Shown: positions 7,308-18,911, numbered from the stretch's first letter. The stretch: 64,000 bases of DNA from Acidimicrobiaceae bacterium (GCA_003138895.1 PLHJ01000005.1:113086-177085), one strand, 5' to 3'. The notes: a model not told the origin generated them from the letters alone. Program-made: numbers and translations.

Positions 7308-8399
7308 GTGAGTCGTCCTACGTGTGTCGTCATTCTCGCGGCGGGTGAAGGTACCCGTATGCGTTCGTCGAGGCCGAAACCCTTGCACCATCTGTGTGGA
7401 CGCCCTATGGTGCTGCACGTCTTGGACGCGGCGTCGCACGACGACGTGCAAGCGACCGTCGTGGTCGTTGGTCACGGAGCAGCGTGGGTCGAAAAATCAC
7501 TGACGGATCGAGCGAGCGCCGACGCGCAGCTGACCTTCGTCGAACAAGTGGAACAATTGGGCACTGGTCATGCGGTGGCGTCGGCTCTCACCACCATCGA
7601 CGAAGCAATTGGTGCGAGCGACGGCGACGTCTTGATACTTCCCGGCGACACGCCGCTTCTTCGTTCTTCGACCATCCAAGTGCTTCTTAACGATCACCGA
7701 GAGAGCAACGCCGCGCTGACGGTGCTGACGGCCAAGGTGGACGACCCCACTGGCTACGGTCGCGTCGTCTATGGCAAGGACAATAAGGTCGCCCGCATTG
7801 TTGAAGAACGAGACGCGAACGAAGAAGAACGCGCGATCAACGAAATCAACACGTCCATCATGGTGGTGCGACAAAGTCTGCTCGGCCCGGCGCTTCGAAA
7901 GGTCGGACGCGCGAACGCCCAACACGAGTACTACTTGACGGATTTAGTGAGCGTGCTGCACGAAGCGGGCCACGTGACCCGGTCGTTCTTGCTCTATGAC
8001 CCGACCGAAGCCGCCGGCGTCAATGACCGAGCGCAATTAGCAAGCGCTGAACGTGAACTACGCCGCCGGATAAACGAGCAGTGGATGCACCGGGGCGTCA
8101 CGATGTGGGACCCGAGTTCGACCTACGTCGATGCCGACGTAGTACTGAACGTGGACGTCTCATTGCTGCCTGGCACCGTCCTAAAGGGTCGCTGCACCAT
8201 AGGCGAAGGCGCCCAAATTGGCCCGAACGCGTACCTCACTGACGTGAGCGTCGGGGCCAATTCGATTCTTGGCAGCGTGGAAGCCGTGACGTCGCGCATC
8301 GGGTCCAACGCTCGTGTCGGATCGTTCAGTGTCCTTGGACCCGGCACCGAAGTTCGAGACAACGAAGTCGTCTCGTCGCACACCCTTCGAAGCATCTAA
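7308..8399 (+). CDS. glmU: GlmU-like UDP-N-acetylglucosamine pyrophosphorylase lacking the acetyltransferase portion
   Basis: The N-terminal 230 residues are a GlmU uridyltransferase: LAAGEGTRMRSSRPKPLH is the nucleotide-binding loop, LGTGHAVASAL and LPGDTPLL bind substrate and metal, and GYGRVV, EINTSIMVV and NAQHEYYLTDL are typical. A short left-handed beta-helix follows (GTVLKGRCTIGEGAQIGPNAYL) and the protein stops at residue 363, where full GlmU is about 450-495. The missing part carries the acetyl-CoA site and the catalytic His of glucosamine-1-phosphate acetylation. The next gene starts 32 bases later, leaving no room for it. It starts with GTG and heads the glmU-prs-rplY-pth-mfd run. 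It probably makes UDP-GlcNAc from GlcNAc-1-P for peptidoglycan. Confidence 0.9.
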   Translation: MSRPTCVVILAAGEGTRMRSSRPKPLHHLCGRPMVLHVLDAASHDDVQATVVVVGHGAAWVEKSLTDRASADAQLTFVEQVEQLGTGHAVASALTTIDEAIGASDGDVLILPGDTPLLRSSTIQVLLNDHRESNAALTVLTAKVDDPTGYGRVVYGKDNKVARIVEERDANEEERAINEINTSIMVVRQSLLGPALRKVGRANAQHEYYLTDLVSVLHEAGHVTRSFLLYDPTEAAGVNDRAQLASAERELRRRINEQWMHRGVTMWDPSSTYVDADVVLNVDVSLLPGTVLKGRCTIGEGAQIGPNAYLTDVSVGANSILGSVEAVTSRIGSNARVGSFSVLGPGTEVRDNEVVSSHTLRSI

Positions 8400-8430
8400 A
8401 GACCCCCCTCGAAACGTCTACGCTGAGGCT

Positions 8431-9405
8431 GTGGAGACACTTTCGAAACGACGAATGGTCATCGTCTCTGGTCGCTCGCACCCTGAACTCGCCGAAAAGA
8501 TTGGCGCACTCTTAGATGTTGATCTTTCCGAAGTAAACCTTCGCGAATTCGCCAATGGCGAAATTCATTGCCGCTTTGACGTCTCCATTCGTGGCGCTGA
8601 CGTTTTTATTGTGCAGACCCACTCGTCACCGGTGAACGACGCTTTGATGGAACAGCTCATCATGATTGACGCCGCCAAGCGCGCATCGGCGAAGCGGATT
8701 ACCGCAGTGATTCCTAACTACGGTTACGCGCGACAGGACAGAAAGTCCACCGGTCGAGAGCCCATCACGGCCAAGTTGGTAGCCGATATGCTCCAAGTGG
8801 CGGGTGTTGACCGCGTGCTCTCCGTTGATTTTCACTCTGGACAGATTCAAGGTTTCTTTGACGTGCCCGTCGACCACTTGGTGGCCGCTCCCGTGCTCGA
8901 GGACTATCTCAAAGCGAATGCCAATCCACGCGAACTCGTGGTCGTTGCCCCCGACGCGGGACGAGTCAAGGTCGCCGAACGTTACGCCCAACACTTGGGC
9001 TGCGACCTGGCGCTCGTGCACAAATCGCGACCACGCGGTACGACGAACGTCGCCGAAGCTCGCCACATCGTGGGTGACGTCGAGGGTCGACACTGCGTGC
9101 TCATTGACGACATGATTGACACGGCCGGCACGATTGTGGCGGCCTGTGATCTCTTGAAGGCCGAAGGCGCGGGCGAGATCTGGGTGATGGCGACGCACGC
9201 GGTCTTTTCACCCCCCGCGGTAGACCGACTCTTTAACGCACCGGTGAGCAGGGTCATTGTGACCGACACCCTTCCGCTACCGCCCGAACGACGCTTTGAG
9301 AAGTTGGAAATACTGAGCATTGCCAGCATTGTGGCGGACGCGATTTCGGCCATTTTTGATGACACGTCGGTCTCCGAGCTCTTCGGTGGCGAGAACCTCG
9401 TTTAG
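8431..9405 (+). CDS. prs: Ribose-phosphate pyrophosphokinase (PRPP synthetase)
   Basis: The enzyme makes PRPP from ribose 5-phosphate and ATP for nucleotide, His and Trp synthesis. The 324-residue protein has SGRSHPELAEKI at the start, REFANGEIHCRFDVSIRG, the ATP-loop YGYARQDRKSTGREPITAKL, the metal site VDFHSGQIQGFF, a flexible loop KSRP, and the PRPP-binding signature VLIDDMIDTAGTI. The ORF track starts at 8314 inside glmU; the GTG at 8431 gives the normal length, and TACGCT lies 6 bases upstream as a -10 element, suggesting a leaderless transcript. Confidence 0.96.
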   Translation: METLSKRRMVIVSGRSHPELAEKIGALLDVDLSEVNLREFANGEIHCRFDVSIRGADVFIVQTHSSPVNDALMEQLIMIDAAKRASAKRITAVIPNYGYARQDRKSTGREPITAKLVADMLQVAGVDRVLSVDFHSGQIQGFFDVPVDHLVAAPVLEDYLKANANPRELVVVAPDAGRVKVAERYAQHLGCDLALVHKSRPRGTTNVAEARHIVGDVEGRHCVLIDDMIDTAGTIVAACDLLKAEGAGEIWVMATHAVFSPPAVDRLFNAPVSRVIVTDTLPLPPERRFEKLEILSIASIVADAISAIFDDTSVSELFGGENLV

Positions 9406-9494
9406 CAAAAAGGGCCCTTGACGCGGCTCGGCTAGACTGAGAGCCCTGTGTACGAACCCTTCGGGGCGTCGAGCAATTTTTGTTGGAGGATTCC

Positions 9495-10085
9495 ATGTCG
9501 CAAGCCACTTTGAGCGTTACGCCCAATCGAGAGTTGGGTTCTCGTCGTGTGCGTCGTCTTCGTCACGCTGGCTTTATTCCGGGCGTTATCTACGGCGAAG
9601 GCGTGGCGCCGGTCTCGGTGTCGGTGGACGCGAAGGCCTTTCGCACCGCAGTGTCAGGCGACCAGGGTCTTAACTCGCTCATTAACCTCGATGCCGAAGG
9701 CACCGCGTACACGGTCATGGCCCGAGAGATTCAGCGACACCCGGTTCGTGGCACCGTCATTCACATTGACTTTCAAGTCATTGACCCCGACAAGCCCGTC
9801 ATTGTTGAAGTGCCCTTGCACGTCACTGGTGACGCGGTGGAAGTTCGTCACGCGGACTGGGAAGTTGACCAGCAATTGTTCAGCATCGAAATCAAGGCTC
9901 GTCCGAGTCAGATTCCGACGCACATCGACGTTGACATCAACAACCTTACGGTGGGTGCGTCGATCCGCGTGAGTGACGTCGTGTTGCCCGCGGGCGTTGA
10001 GTCCGCGATGGACGCGACCATTACGGTCGTGACGACGCACGCTGGACGCGCGGCGAAGACGGTCACAGTCGCGCCGACTGAGTAG
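9495..10085 (+). CDS. rplY: 50S ribosomal protein L25, long CTC form
   Basis: L25 binds 5S rRNA. The 196-residue protein is the long, two-domain (TL5/CTC) form: an N-terminal L25 domain (RELGSRRVRRLRHAGFIPGVIYG, about 1-95) and a C-terminal beta domain (VPLHVTGDA, SQIPTHIDVDI). The start at 9495 is set by GGAGGA 4 bases upstream; the ORF track start at 9480 is too far up. The order prs-rplY-pth-mfd is the same as in many Actinobacteria. Confidence 0.96.
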   Translation: MSQATLSVTPNRELGSRRVRRLRHAGFIPGVIYGEGVAPVSVSVDAKAFRTAVSGDQGLNSLINLDAEGTAYTVMAREIQRHPVRGTVIHIDFQVIDPDKPVIVEVPLHVTGDAVEVRHADWEVDQQLFSIEIKARPSQIPTHIDVDINNLTVGASIRVSDVVLPAGVESAMDATITVVTTHAGRAAKTVTVAPTE

Positions 10086-10091
10086 TTCGCC

Positions 10092-10721
10092 GTGGCGCTT
10101 CGACGCGCCCGCGACCATTCCTCGAGGCGAGGCAGCGCGAGCGATTTAGTACTGCTCGGCCTCGCGAACCCCGGAAGCGACTACGAAGGAACGCGCCACA
10201 ACGTCGGAGGCGACGCGGTGCGCGAACTCGCGCGCCGACACAATGTTCGCCTCACTCTTGAGTCGCGACAACGCTGTCTTTCCGGATCGTTTGACGCACC
10301 AATTGGACGCGTCACGTTGGCCGTACCGACGACGTTTATGAACGAGTCAGGCGCCTGCATCACGCCCCTTCTTCGAAGGACATCGCTGAAAGATCTCACG
10401 CACCTCGTGGTCGCGCACGACGAGTTAGACCTCGAACCTGGACGTTTGCAACTGAAGATGGGTGGTGGTCTCGCTGGTCATAACGGACTTCGTTCCATTG
10501 CCGGCGTGCTTTCAACGAATGATTTTGGACGTTTGCGCATTGGTGTGGGAAAGCCGCCGACGAAAGAACAAGGAGCCGACTGGGTTCTGAAACGCTTGAA
10601 CGGCGCTCGTCTAGAACAGTTGCGTCGCGACGTCTCGGACGCCGCCGACGCACTTGAATTATTGTTGGCGCACTCGTTCAACGAATCGCAACAACGAATA
10701 CAACTTCGTTCACGTGGCTAA
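10092..10721 (+). CDS. pth: Peptidyl-tRNA hydrolase
   Basis: Pth frees tRNA from peptidyl-tRNA that drops off the ribosome. The 209-residue protein starts with about 18 extra basic residues and then shows GLANPGSDYEGTRHNVGGDAV, with the catalytic His in RHNVG and the tRNA-binding Asn; PTTFMNESG, VVAHDELDLEPG and GGGLAGHNGLRSI complete the set of family motifs. GTG start, 6 bases after rplY. Its stop lies 8 bases inside the start of mfd. Confidence 0.95.
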   Translation: MALRRARDHSSRRGSASDLVLLGLANPGSDYEGTRHNVGGDAVRELARRHNVRLTLESRQRCLSGSFDAPIGRVTLAVPTTFMNESGACITPLLRRTSLKDLTHLVVAHDELDLEPGRLQLKMGGGLAGHNGLRSIAGVLSTNDFGRLRIGVGKPPTKEQGADWVLKRLNGARLEQLRRDVSDAADALELLLAHSFNESQQRIQLRSRG

Positions 10722-13700
10722 ATCGTCGGGTCTTTCTCGCGTTCTCGAAGAGATTGCGCCCTTTGTTCGAGCGAGTGCGCACCAGGGCGAAATCGTCGCC
10801 AACTCCTTTGCCGCTCCACTCGCGTTGGCAGCCTTTGCCATGGAACGTCCCCACACCGTCGTGGTTGTTCCTACGTCGAGCGAAGCTGACGAACTGCGTG
10901 ACGCCTTAAGCGCGCTGCTCGCGAGCAACGACGTTGCGCTCTGGCCGGCGTGGGACACGCACCCCCTCGAACGAGTGAGTCCGGATCTTTCGGTAATGGG
11001 GGCGAGAAACGCGCTTCGTTGGCGAGTGGCGAGTGGCGACGCTCCGCGCGTCATCGTTGGTTCCATTCGCGCGTGGTCGCAAATTGTTACGCCCGAGAAA
11101 ATTCGCGCGCCGCTCGTCATTGCCAAGGGAGCGATGTTCGATCGCGACGACTTAATCCGCACACTGGTTGAACTTGGTTATCTGCGCGAACACGTTGTTG
11201 AGCATCGGGGCGAAATTGCCGTTCGCGGTGGCATTGTCGACGTGTGGCCGGTCCACGCCGACGAACCGGTTCGTGTCGACCTCTTTGGTGACGAGGTGGA
11301 GCGCCTCACGATTTTTGATATTGCAGACCAGCGTTCGACGAGCGACGTGGACGTGGTCGAGATTTTTGCGGCGCGTGAATGGCGACCTGACGACAACACG
11401 CGAGCGAAGGCCGACCAGCTCGTGCACGAATCGTCCTTCGCGCGTGACATCTTTGACCGTCTTTCGAGGGGTGACTTGTTTGACGGCATGGAAGGTTGGT
11501 TGCCGTGGTTCACGCCCGAGCGCCACACGCTGCTCGATGAGCTGGAAACAAGCGGCCTCTACGTTCTTGACCCGCAGCGCTGCCATGACCGCTTGGACGA
11601 TCTCTTGGACGAGGAACGAGAGTTGACGAGCGCCGTGGGTGCCACGTGGGGCGTTGAAGGACCGCTGCACCTCTTGCACGAAGCATGGGACGACGTCATC
11701 GCCGAGAGAACCATTGACCTTCGAGTCGTGGGGATACCTTCCAGGGCGACGTCGCTCGTGTGGAACGTGACGTCACCGCCGGTCGTGCAGGGTGACCCAG
11801 CTCGTCTCGCCGCTCACGTCAAAGGTTGGTCAGTGGGCACACGCGGCGTCGTCGTGGCGTCGTCACCCAGTTCGGCCGAACGCATGGCCGAGCAGTTGCG
11901 GGGAGAAGGGGTGGAAGTCACAACGAACCCCGAGGCCGTGCTCGATGTACGCGTCAGCATTGTGGTGGCGTCACTGCCGCACGGTTTCGCACTCGAATCG
12001 CCGGAAATTGTTGTGTGGTCCGAAGCGGACATCACGGGTCGACGAGCGGTGCACCGCGCGGCCAGGACGCGAGCTCGAAACGTCGACGGTTTCTTTGATG
12101 ACTTGGCCATTGGTAGTTACGTCGTGCACCGCCAGCACGGAGTGGCGAGATTTTCTGGATCGACCACGCGCGAGATAAATGGCACCACACGCGACTATTT
12201 GATTTTGGAGTTTCGTGACGGGCGCAGTTACTGGCCGACCGATCAAATTGACGCGCTCACTCCCTACACCGGTGGCGATTCACCGTCGCTTTCGCGCATG
12301 GGTGGCGCCGAGTGGCAAAAGTCGCGCGCCAAAGCTCGCGCCGCGGCGTATCTCGTGGCCCAAGAATTGGTGCAGTTGTACCGCGAACGAACCGTCGCGA
12401 CGGGACACGCATTCAGTCCCGACACTGCGTGGCAAGCCGAAATGGAATCATTGTTTCCCTATACCGAGACCACCGACCAGTTAAAGGCCATTCACGATGT
12501 CAAGGCGGACATGGAAGCCGTTCGTCCCATGGACCGCTTGGTCTGCGCCGACGTGGGATTTGGCAAAACAGAAATTGCCATTCGAGGAATCTTTAAGGCA
12601 GTCCAGGACAACAAACAAGCGGCCCTGCTCGTTCCCACGACGTTGCTCGCGAGTCAACACTTCACCACGCTCACAGAGCGTTTTTCTGGCTTTCCGGTGA
12701 ACGTGAAACTACTTAGTCGATTCGTGGATGATCGAGAAGCGGCGGCCACACTGAAAGGTCTCACCGATGGGTCGGTGGACGTGGTCGTGGGAACCCATCG
12801 TTTGTTGTCGGAATCGGTCAAATTCAAAGACCTCGGCCTCTTAGTTGTCGACGAAGAACAGCGATTCGGTGTCACGCACAAAGAGGCCATTAAACAGAAG
12901 TCCATTGGTGTCGACGTCTTGACGCTCAGCGCTAGTCCGATTCCTCGCACCCTGGAGATGGCCTTCACCGGCATTCGTGATCTCTCCATGGTGACGACGC
13001 CACCGGCGGACCGACGGCCGATTTTGACCCACGTGGGCGAATACTCTGAAGCCCCGGTCATTGAAGCCATACGGCGTGAGTTGTTGCGCGAGGGACAGGT
13101 GTTCTACGTGCACAATCGCGTCTCGGACATTGATCAGGTGGCGCGACGAATCGGACAATTAGTGCCCGACGCGCGCATCGCGATTGCGCACGGACAAATG
13201 GACGAGGGAACGCTCGAACGCGTAGTCATTGATTTTTGGGAGCGACGTTTCGACGTCTTGGTCTGTACGACGATCGTGGAGTCGGGTATTGACATGCCCA
13301 CGGTGAACACGCTGATTGTTGACCGTGCCGAGCGATTGGGACTTGGTCAACTGCACCAACTTCGCGGTCGAGTGGGAAGGGGTAATGCTCGCGCCTACGC
13401 CTATTTGTTTCACGCGGCCGACCGCACGTTGTCCGAAACTGCCTACGAGCGTCTTCGAACCATTGGCGACAACACAGCGTTGGGCAGTGGCTTCAAGATC
13501 GCGATGCGCGACCTCGAGATACGAGGAGCCGGCAATCTCTTGGGCCATGACCAGTCGGGTCCGGTGGCGGCCGTGGGTTACGACCTCTACGTGCAATTGG
13601 TCGCCGAAGCCGTCGCGGAAGCCAAGGGCGTGATCATGCCCGAAGTAGTCACGGTGTCGATTGATGTTCCAGGTGAGGCGCATTTGCCCAAGAATTACGT

Positions 13701-14103
13701 CGAAGCGGACGACGCGCGACTCGAGGCGTACCGTCGTCTTGCCGGTATCACGACCCTCGAAGAGTTAGATGACGTTAAGAACGAGTGGATTGACCGTTAC
13801 GGACCGTTGCCGCACGCGGCCCAGGGTCTTCTTAAGCTTTCGGAACTGCGAGTGGAGTGTCTTCGCGTTGGTGTGCGTGAGGTGCTCGTGCAGCCAGCCA
13901 AGGTGGGCGTGCGCTCGAGACCCGTGGCCAAACTGTCACCGCTTGACATTCCACTCTCAGCTCAGTTGCGTGTACGCCGTCTCTACGGGGCTCGCGCCTA
14001 CGACGAAACCTCAAAAGAAGTGCGTTTGGAACTCGACGTCAAGGCCACGACACCCGAGCCGTTAATTGAACTCTTGCGTGAATTAGTGCCGCCGCTCAAC
14101 TGA
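10714..14103 (+). CDS. mfd: Transcription-repair coupling factor
   Basis: Mfd removes RNA polymerase stalled at DNA damage and recruits UvrA. The 1129-residue protein has the UvrB-like N-terminal part (with VRGGIVDVWPVHADEPVRVDLFGDEVE), an RNA-polymerase-interaction domain (DDLAIGSYVVHRQHGVARFSG), then helicase motors: Walker A CADVGFGKTE, DEEQRFGV (DEEQ box), LTLSASPIPRTL, the later VCTTIVESGIDMP and QLRGRVGR motifs, and a C-terminal TRCF domain. The GTG at 10714 overlaps pth by 8 bases; the ORF-track start at 10654 lies inside pth. Confidence 0.97.
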   Translation: MAKSSGLSRVLEEIAPFVRASAHQGEIVANSFAAPLALAAFAMERPHTVVVVPTSSEADELRDALSALLASNDVALWPAWDTHPLERVSPDLSVMGARNALRWRVASGDAPRVIVGSIRAWSQIVTPEKIRAPLVIAKGAMFDRDDLIRTLVELGYLREHVVEHRGEIAVRGGIVDVWPVHADEPVRVDLFGDEVERLTIFDIADQRSTSDVDVVEIFAAREWRPDDNTRAKADQLVHESSFARDIFDRLSRGDLFDGMEGWLPWFTPERHTLLDELETSGLYVLDPQRCHDRLDDLLDEERELTSAVGATWGVEGPLHLLHEAWDDVIAERTIDLRVVGIPSRATSLVWNVTSPPVVQGDPARLAAHVKGWSVGTRGVVVASSPSSAERMAEQLRGEGVEVTTNPEAVLDVRVSIVVASLPHGFALESPEIVVWSEADITGRRAVHRAARTRARNVDGFFDDLAIGSYVVHRQHGVARFSGSTTREINGTTRDYLILEFRDGRSYWPTDQIDALTPYTGGDSPSLSRMGGAEWQKSRAKARAAAYLVAQELVQLYRERTVATGHAFSPDTAWQAEMESLFPYTETTDQLKAIHDVKADMEAVRPMDRLVCADVGFGKTEIAIRGIFKAVQDNKQAALLVPTTLLASQHFTTLTERFSGFPVNVKLLSRFVDDREAAATLKGLTDGSVDVVVGTHRLLSESVKFKDLGLLVVDEEQRFGVTHKEAIKQKSIGVDVLTLSASPIPRTLEMAFTGIRDLSMVTTPPADRRPILTHVGEYSEAPVIEAIRRELLREGQVFYVHNRVSDIDQVARRIGQLVPDARIAIAHGQMDEGTLERVVIDFWERRFDVLVCTTIVESGIDMPTVNTLIVDRAERLGLGQLHQLRGRVGRGNARAYAYLFHAADRTLSETAYERLRTIGDNTALGSGFKIAMRDLEIRGAGNLLGHDQSGPVAAVGYDLYVQLVAEAVAEAKGVIMPEVVTVSIDVPGEAHLPKNYVEADDARLEAYRRLAGITTLEELDDVKNEWIDRYGPLPHAAQGLLKLSELRVECLRVGVREVLVQPAKVGVRSRPVAKLSPLDIPLSAQLRVRRLYGARAYDETSKEVRLELDVKATTPEPLIELLRELVPPLN

Positions 14104-14138
14104 AAGACCCCGCTGTTGCACTGGATAGCATGGGGAAC

Positions 14139-15227
14139 ATGCGCCGCGTAATTGCCTTTGTCGTCGTGGCGCTCGTGGGAGCCGCGGTGGCTGGCTTTTG
14201 GATTGACAACAGCGCCCTCAAAGTCAATGCCGCGAGCATCTCTGACGCCAATCTTCGTGCCGATTTAACGGCTATTCAACATTCGGAGTCGTTCCAGTGT
14301 TACTTGACGGCGCTGTACCCCGAGAACTGGGGGAGCGGTGCAGGTGGTGCCACGATGGCGGTTTCGGGCGTGACGGCGTGGACCAATCTTCGTATTGAAG
14401 GACTCGCTTTGGAGCAGTTCGCTGCGAAGCGTTTTGGTTTGAAATTCACGCCGTCGATACTCGCGTCGGCACGCTCGTCATTGATTGGTGAAATGACCAG
14501 CGCCGCCGCTGCAGCCAACTACTCGTGTCCCGCAAGCGCCTCGAAAACCCTGGAGCAATTACCGGCTTCGATGCTGAACGAACAACTACGAGCGCAGGCT
14601 GCCTCTCTAGTGCTGGTGAACAATCTTTCGACGTCCACACCCCTGACGACACCGGCACTCGAGAAGTATTTTGCGCAGAACGCGGCGAATTACGACAAGA
14701 TTTGCGTCAGTGTGGCGCTAGTGTCTTTGCAGTCGCTGGCCGCGTTTGAAAAAGCTCAGGCGGCGGGCGAAAGTGTGGCGGCGTTGGCTAGGCAGTATTC
14801 GGTAGATGCAACGACCGCCGCCAAGGGTGGAGCTGACGGTTGTTTCTTACCTTCGTCGTCCGTCTACGCGAGCGTTCGTACCGACGTCTCGGGAACGGCG
14901 CTTGATCATTTCCAAACGCAACCGTTTTCGACGACGAGTTCAGGTGTGACGTACGCACTGTATGTGGCGCCGACTTCCAAGACACCCGTGACGTACGCTC
15001 AAGCCGCCTCGGCGGTACTGAGTGACGTGCAGAGTTCGAACGCCAACTCTGCCAACACCGTCAAAGAAGAGATCTTGTACGCCGACGCCATCAGCGTGAA
15101 TCCCAACCTCGGACGCTGGGGCGTTGACAGTGCCGGACCGGCAACGTTCGAGCCATCAATTCCCGCGAAGAAGGACGCGCAAAGCGCCTCACTACTCAGC
15201 GCTTTGGTGAGTCCTCGCTATAAGTGA
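14139..15227 (+). CDS. Exported SurA/PpiC-type peptidyl-prolyl isomerase (foldase-like)
   Basis: The 362-residue protein has an N-terminal signal or anchor segment (MRRVIAFVVVALVGAAVAGFW), an alpha-helical SurA-N-like region (about 40-180) and a parvulin-like region (about 195-290, with GESVAALARQYSVDATTAAKGGADGCF). It is likely to assist folding of exported proteins. The parvulin part is divergent, so activity is uncertain. Two ATGs are possible (14130 and 14139); a TAGCAT -10-like hexamer lies 7 bases before 14139, which also gives the cleaner signal peptide. It overlaps mazG by 4 bases. Confidence 0.8.
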   Translation: MRRVIAFVVVALVGAAVAGFWIDNSALKVNAASISDANLRADLTAIQHSESFQCYLTALYPENWGSGAGGATMAVSGVTAWTNLRIEGLALEQFAAKRFGLKFTPSILASARSSLIGEMTSAAAAANYSCPASASKTLEQLPASMLNEQLRAQAASLVLVNNLSTSTPLTTPALEKYFAQNAANYDKICVSVALVSLQSLAAFEKAQAAGESVAALARQYSVDATTAAKGGADGCFLPSSSVYASVRTDVSGTALDHFQTQPFSTTSSGVTYALYVAPTSKTPVTYAQAASAVLSDVQSSNANSANTVKEEILYADAISVNPNLGRWGVDSAGPATFEPSIPAKKDAQSASLLSALVSPRYK

Positions 15228-16627
15228 GTCGGCCCCGCGTAACAGTTGTTGGCCTCGGACCTAGTGACGCTTCACTCGTAACCAAAGGTGCCACTGACGC
15301 TCTGCAATCGGCAACAGTCGCACGTCTTCGAACGCGCCAGCACCCGGCGGCGAGCGCCTTTGCCGACATCGCGAGTTATGACGAGTTGTACGAGAGCGCG
15401 GCCTCGTTTGAAGAACTCTACGAAGCCATTGTCCGAGATTTAGTCCACCTCGCTACTTCGTCACCGTCACTAGAAGTCGTCTACGCCGTTCCTGGTTCGC
15501 CGGTGGTGGCAGAACGCACGGTGGAGCTGCTACTCGAACAAGAAGACATCGACGTCGTGCTGGAACCAGCCGTCTCGGTAATTGACCTTGCGTGTTCGAC
15601 GCTTGGTCGTGACCCCATGGCCCAAGGCCTGCGCATTGACGATGCGCTCTCGAGCAGCGTGATGCTTCGCGGCCCCGGTCCACTTCTCGTTCTGCAAACG
15701 TATTCACCCGAAGTCCTTGCCGTATTTTCACAACGATTGTCACCCGACATTGAAGTAACGATTCTTCACCACCTCGGTCTCGCCGACGAAGAACGAGTGA
15801 CGCTTCCCGCATCGCAATTGTCGAGCTTTTCCAAGGCGGATCATTTGACCTCCGTGTGGATTGATGAACTTCGAACCGCGGGCCCCGCCATGGACGACCT
15901 CGTTGATCTAATGCGTCGCCTTCGTCGAGATTGCCCGTGGGATCAAGAACAAACGCACGCGTCTCTCACGCGCCACTTGCTCGAAGAGTCGTACGAAGTT
16001 ATTGACGCGCTCGAGAATTTGACCGCCGCTGAAGCTGCGGGAGAGGACATCGCGAACGCCGCAAAACACGTCGAAGAAGAACTCGGCGATTTGCTCTTTC
16101 AAGTAATTTTTCACGCGGAGTTGGGCGACGAAGAAATGCAGTTCACGCTCGTCAGCATCGCCGACCACGTTCGAGAAAAACTCATCGGTCGTCACCCTCA
16201 CGTTTTTGCTGGCGTAACGGTGGAGGATTCCGATGACGTCGCAAGTAGATGGGAACAACTAAAGAAGAAAGAGAAGCAACGTGAAAGCGTCACCGAAGGC
16301 ATTGCGTGGCAATCACCTTCACTAACGCTGTATACGAAACTCCTTCGAAAGCGCGCGTCGCTCGCCATGCCGGCCTCGAATGGATCACAGTCGCTCGAAG
16401 TCGCAAAAGAAGTTCTCTCAAACATTGAGATGCCAAGTGTCGCAGCACCCGACGCGAGTGCGTCGAGTGCCGTCGAACCCGCGTGGGCGGACGCTCTCAG
16501 TGCTCTCGTTGACGCGGCACAGTGGTGTGGCGTTGATCTTGAGGGTGTCCTTCGGTTGCGGGCGATTGCACTCAGGGACGAGATAGTTCACTATGAAAAT
16601 GACCCGTCGCGCGAAAATGGGGCCTAA
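15224..16627 (+). CDS. mazG: Fused tetrapyrrole-methylase-like domain and MazG nucleoside triphosphate pyrophosphohydrolase
   Basis: The 467-residue protein is a YabN-type fusion. Residues 1-215 are a SAM-dependent tetrapyrrole methylase-like domain (VTVVGLGPSDASLVT, VYAVPGSPVVAERTVELLL); residues 225-350 are a MazG domain with CPWDQEQTHASLTRHLLEESYEV and EELGDLLFQVIFHAEL, whose acidic residues bind Mg. MazG hydrolyses (d)NTPs to the monophosphate. A less conserved C-terminal part (about 375-467) follows. The GTG start overlaps the foldase stop by 4 bases. The role of the methylase-like half in this fusion is unknown. Confidence 0.92.
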   Translation: MSRPRVTVVGLGPSDASLVTKGATDALQSATVARLRTRQHPAASAFADIASYDELYESAASFEELYEAIVRDLVHLATSSPSLEVVYAVPGSPVVAERTVELLLEQEDIDVVLEPAVSVIDLACSTLGRDPMAQGLRIDDALSSSVMLRGPGPLLVLQTYSPEVLAVFSQRLSPDIEVTILHHLGLADEERVTLPASQLSSFSKADHLTSVWIDELRTAGPAMDDLVDLMRRLRRDCPWDQEQTHASLTRHLLEESYEVIDALENLTAAEAAGEDIANAAKHVEEELGDLLFQVIFHAELGDEEMQFTLVSIADHVREKLIGRHPHVFAGVTVEDSDDVASRWEQLKKKEKQRESVTEGIAWQSPSLTLYTKLLRKRASLAMPASNGSQSLEVAKEVLSNIEMPSVAAPDASASSAVEPAWADALSALVDAAQWCGVDLEGVLRLRAIALRDEIVHYENDPSRENGA

Positions 16628-16670
16628 CGGAGTAACCTTTCATGGTGTCGGCGTCGACCCCACGACGTAA

Positions 16671-18425
<1,755 letters not shown>

Positions 18426-18429
<4 letters not shown>

Positions 18430-18911
18430 CCACGTTTCACGACGCATCACCCCAAGACGTCGACATCGTGTCGTCCTTGATTGGACGCCCCTTAGCTGGC
18501 CGGTTTGCCGTCATTGTTCGACGAGTTACGGGTGAGCCCGTTGTCATAGAGAACGAACCGCATCTTCGTGACGGCACGCCTATGCCGACGCTTTTCTGGC
18601 TCGTCGATCCCGTGCTGCACGATGAGGTGAGTCGTCTCGAAGGTGACGGTGGTGTGCACCGCTTTGAAACACTCGTGAATGCCGAGGAACTCCAACGAAC
18701 GCACGACGAATACGCGAAACGTCGACGAGCCGCGACGCTTCGCCACGACGGACCCCAACCTGAGGGCGGCGTCGGCGGCACTCGTCTAGGAGTGAAGTGT
18801 CTGCACGCACACCTTGCCAATTATTTGACTGGAGCCAGCGATCCGGTTGGTGAACTCGTTTTTCAACACGTAGGCAATCCATCGCTCGTTGTTGAGGATG
18901 TCCGTGCCTGA
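18426..18911 (+). CDS. DUF501-family protein
   Basis: The 161-residue protein matches the actinobacterial DUF501 family by content and context: VSSLIGRPLAGRFAVIVRR at the start, a PTLFWLVDPVL segment, and GGVGGTRLGVKCLHAHLANYLTGASDPVGE near the C-terminus, where Cys and two His could form a metal site. Function is not known. A TTG start overlaps the divIC stop by 4 bases; the ppx gene starts inside its 3' end. Confidence 0.9.

Noticed and set aside
8314-8430. Longer start for prs inside glmU
   Set aside because: Family length and the TACGCT element support the GTG at 8431.
8300-8430. Frameshift hiding the acetyltransferase part of glmU
   Set aside because: No frame downstream contains the missing beta-helix; prs begins almost at once.
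9406-9494. TTGACG and TAGACT before rplY as a sigma-70-type promoter
   Set aside because: The spacing is about 9 bases, too short for a standard -35/-10 pair.
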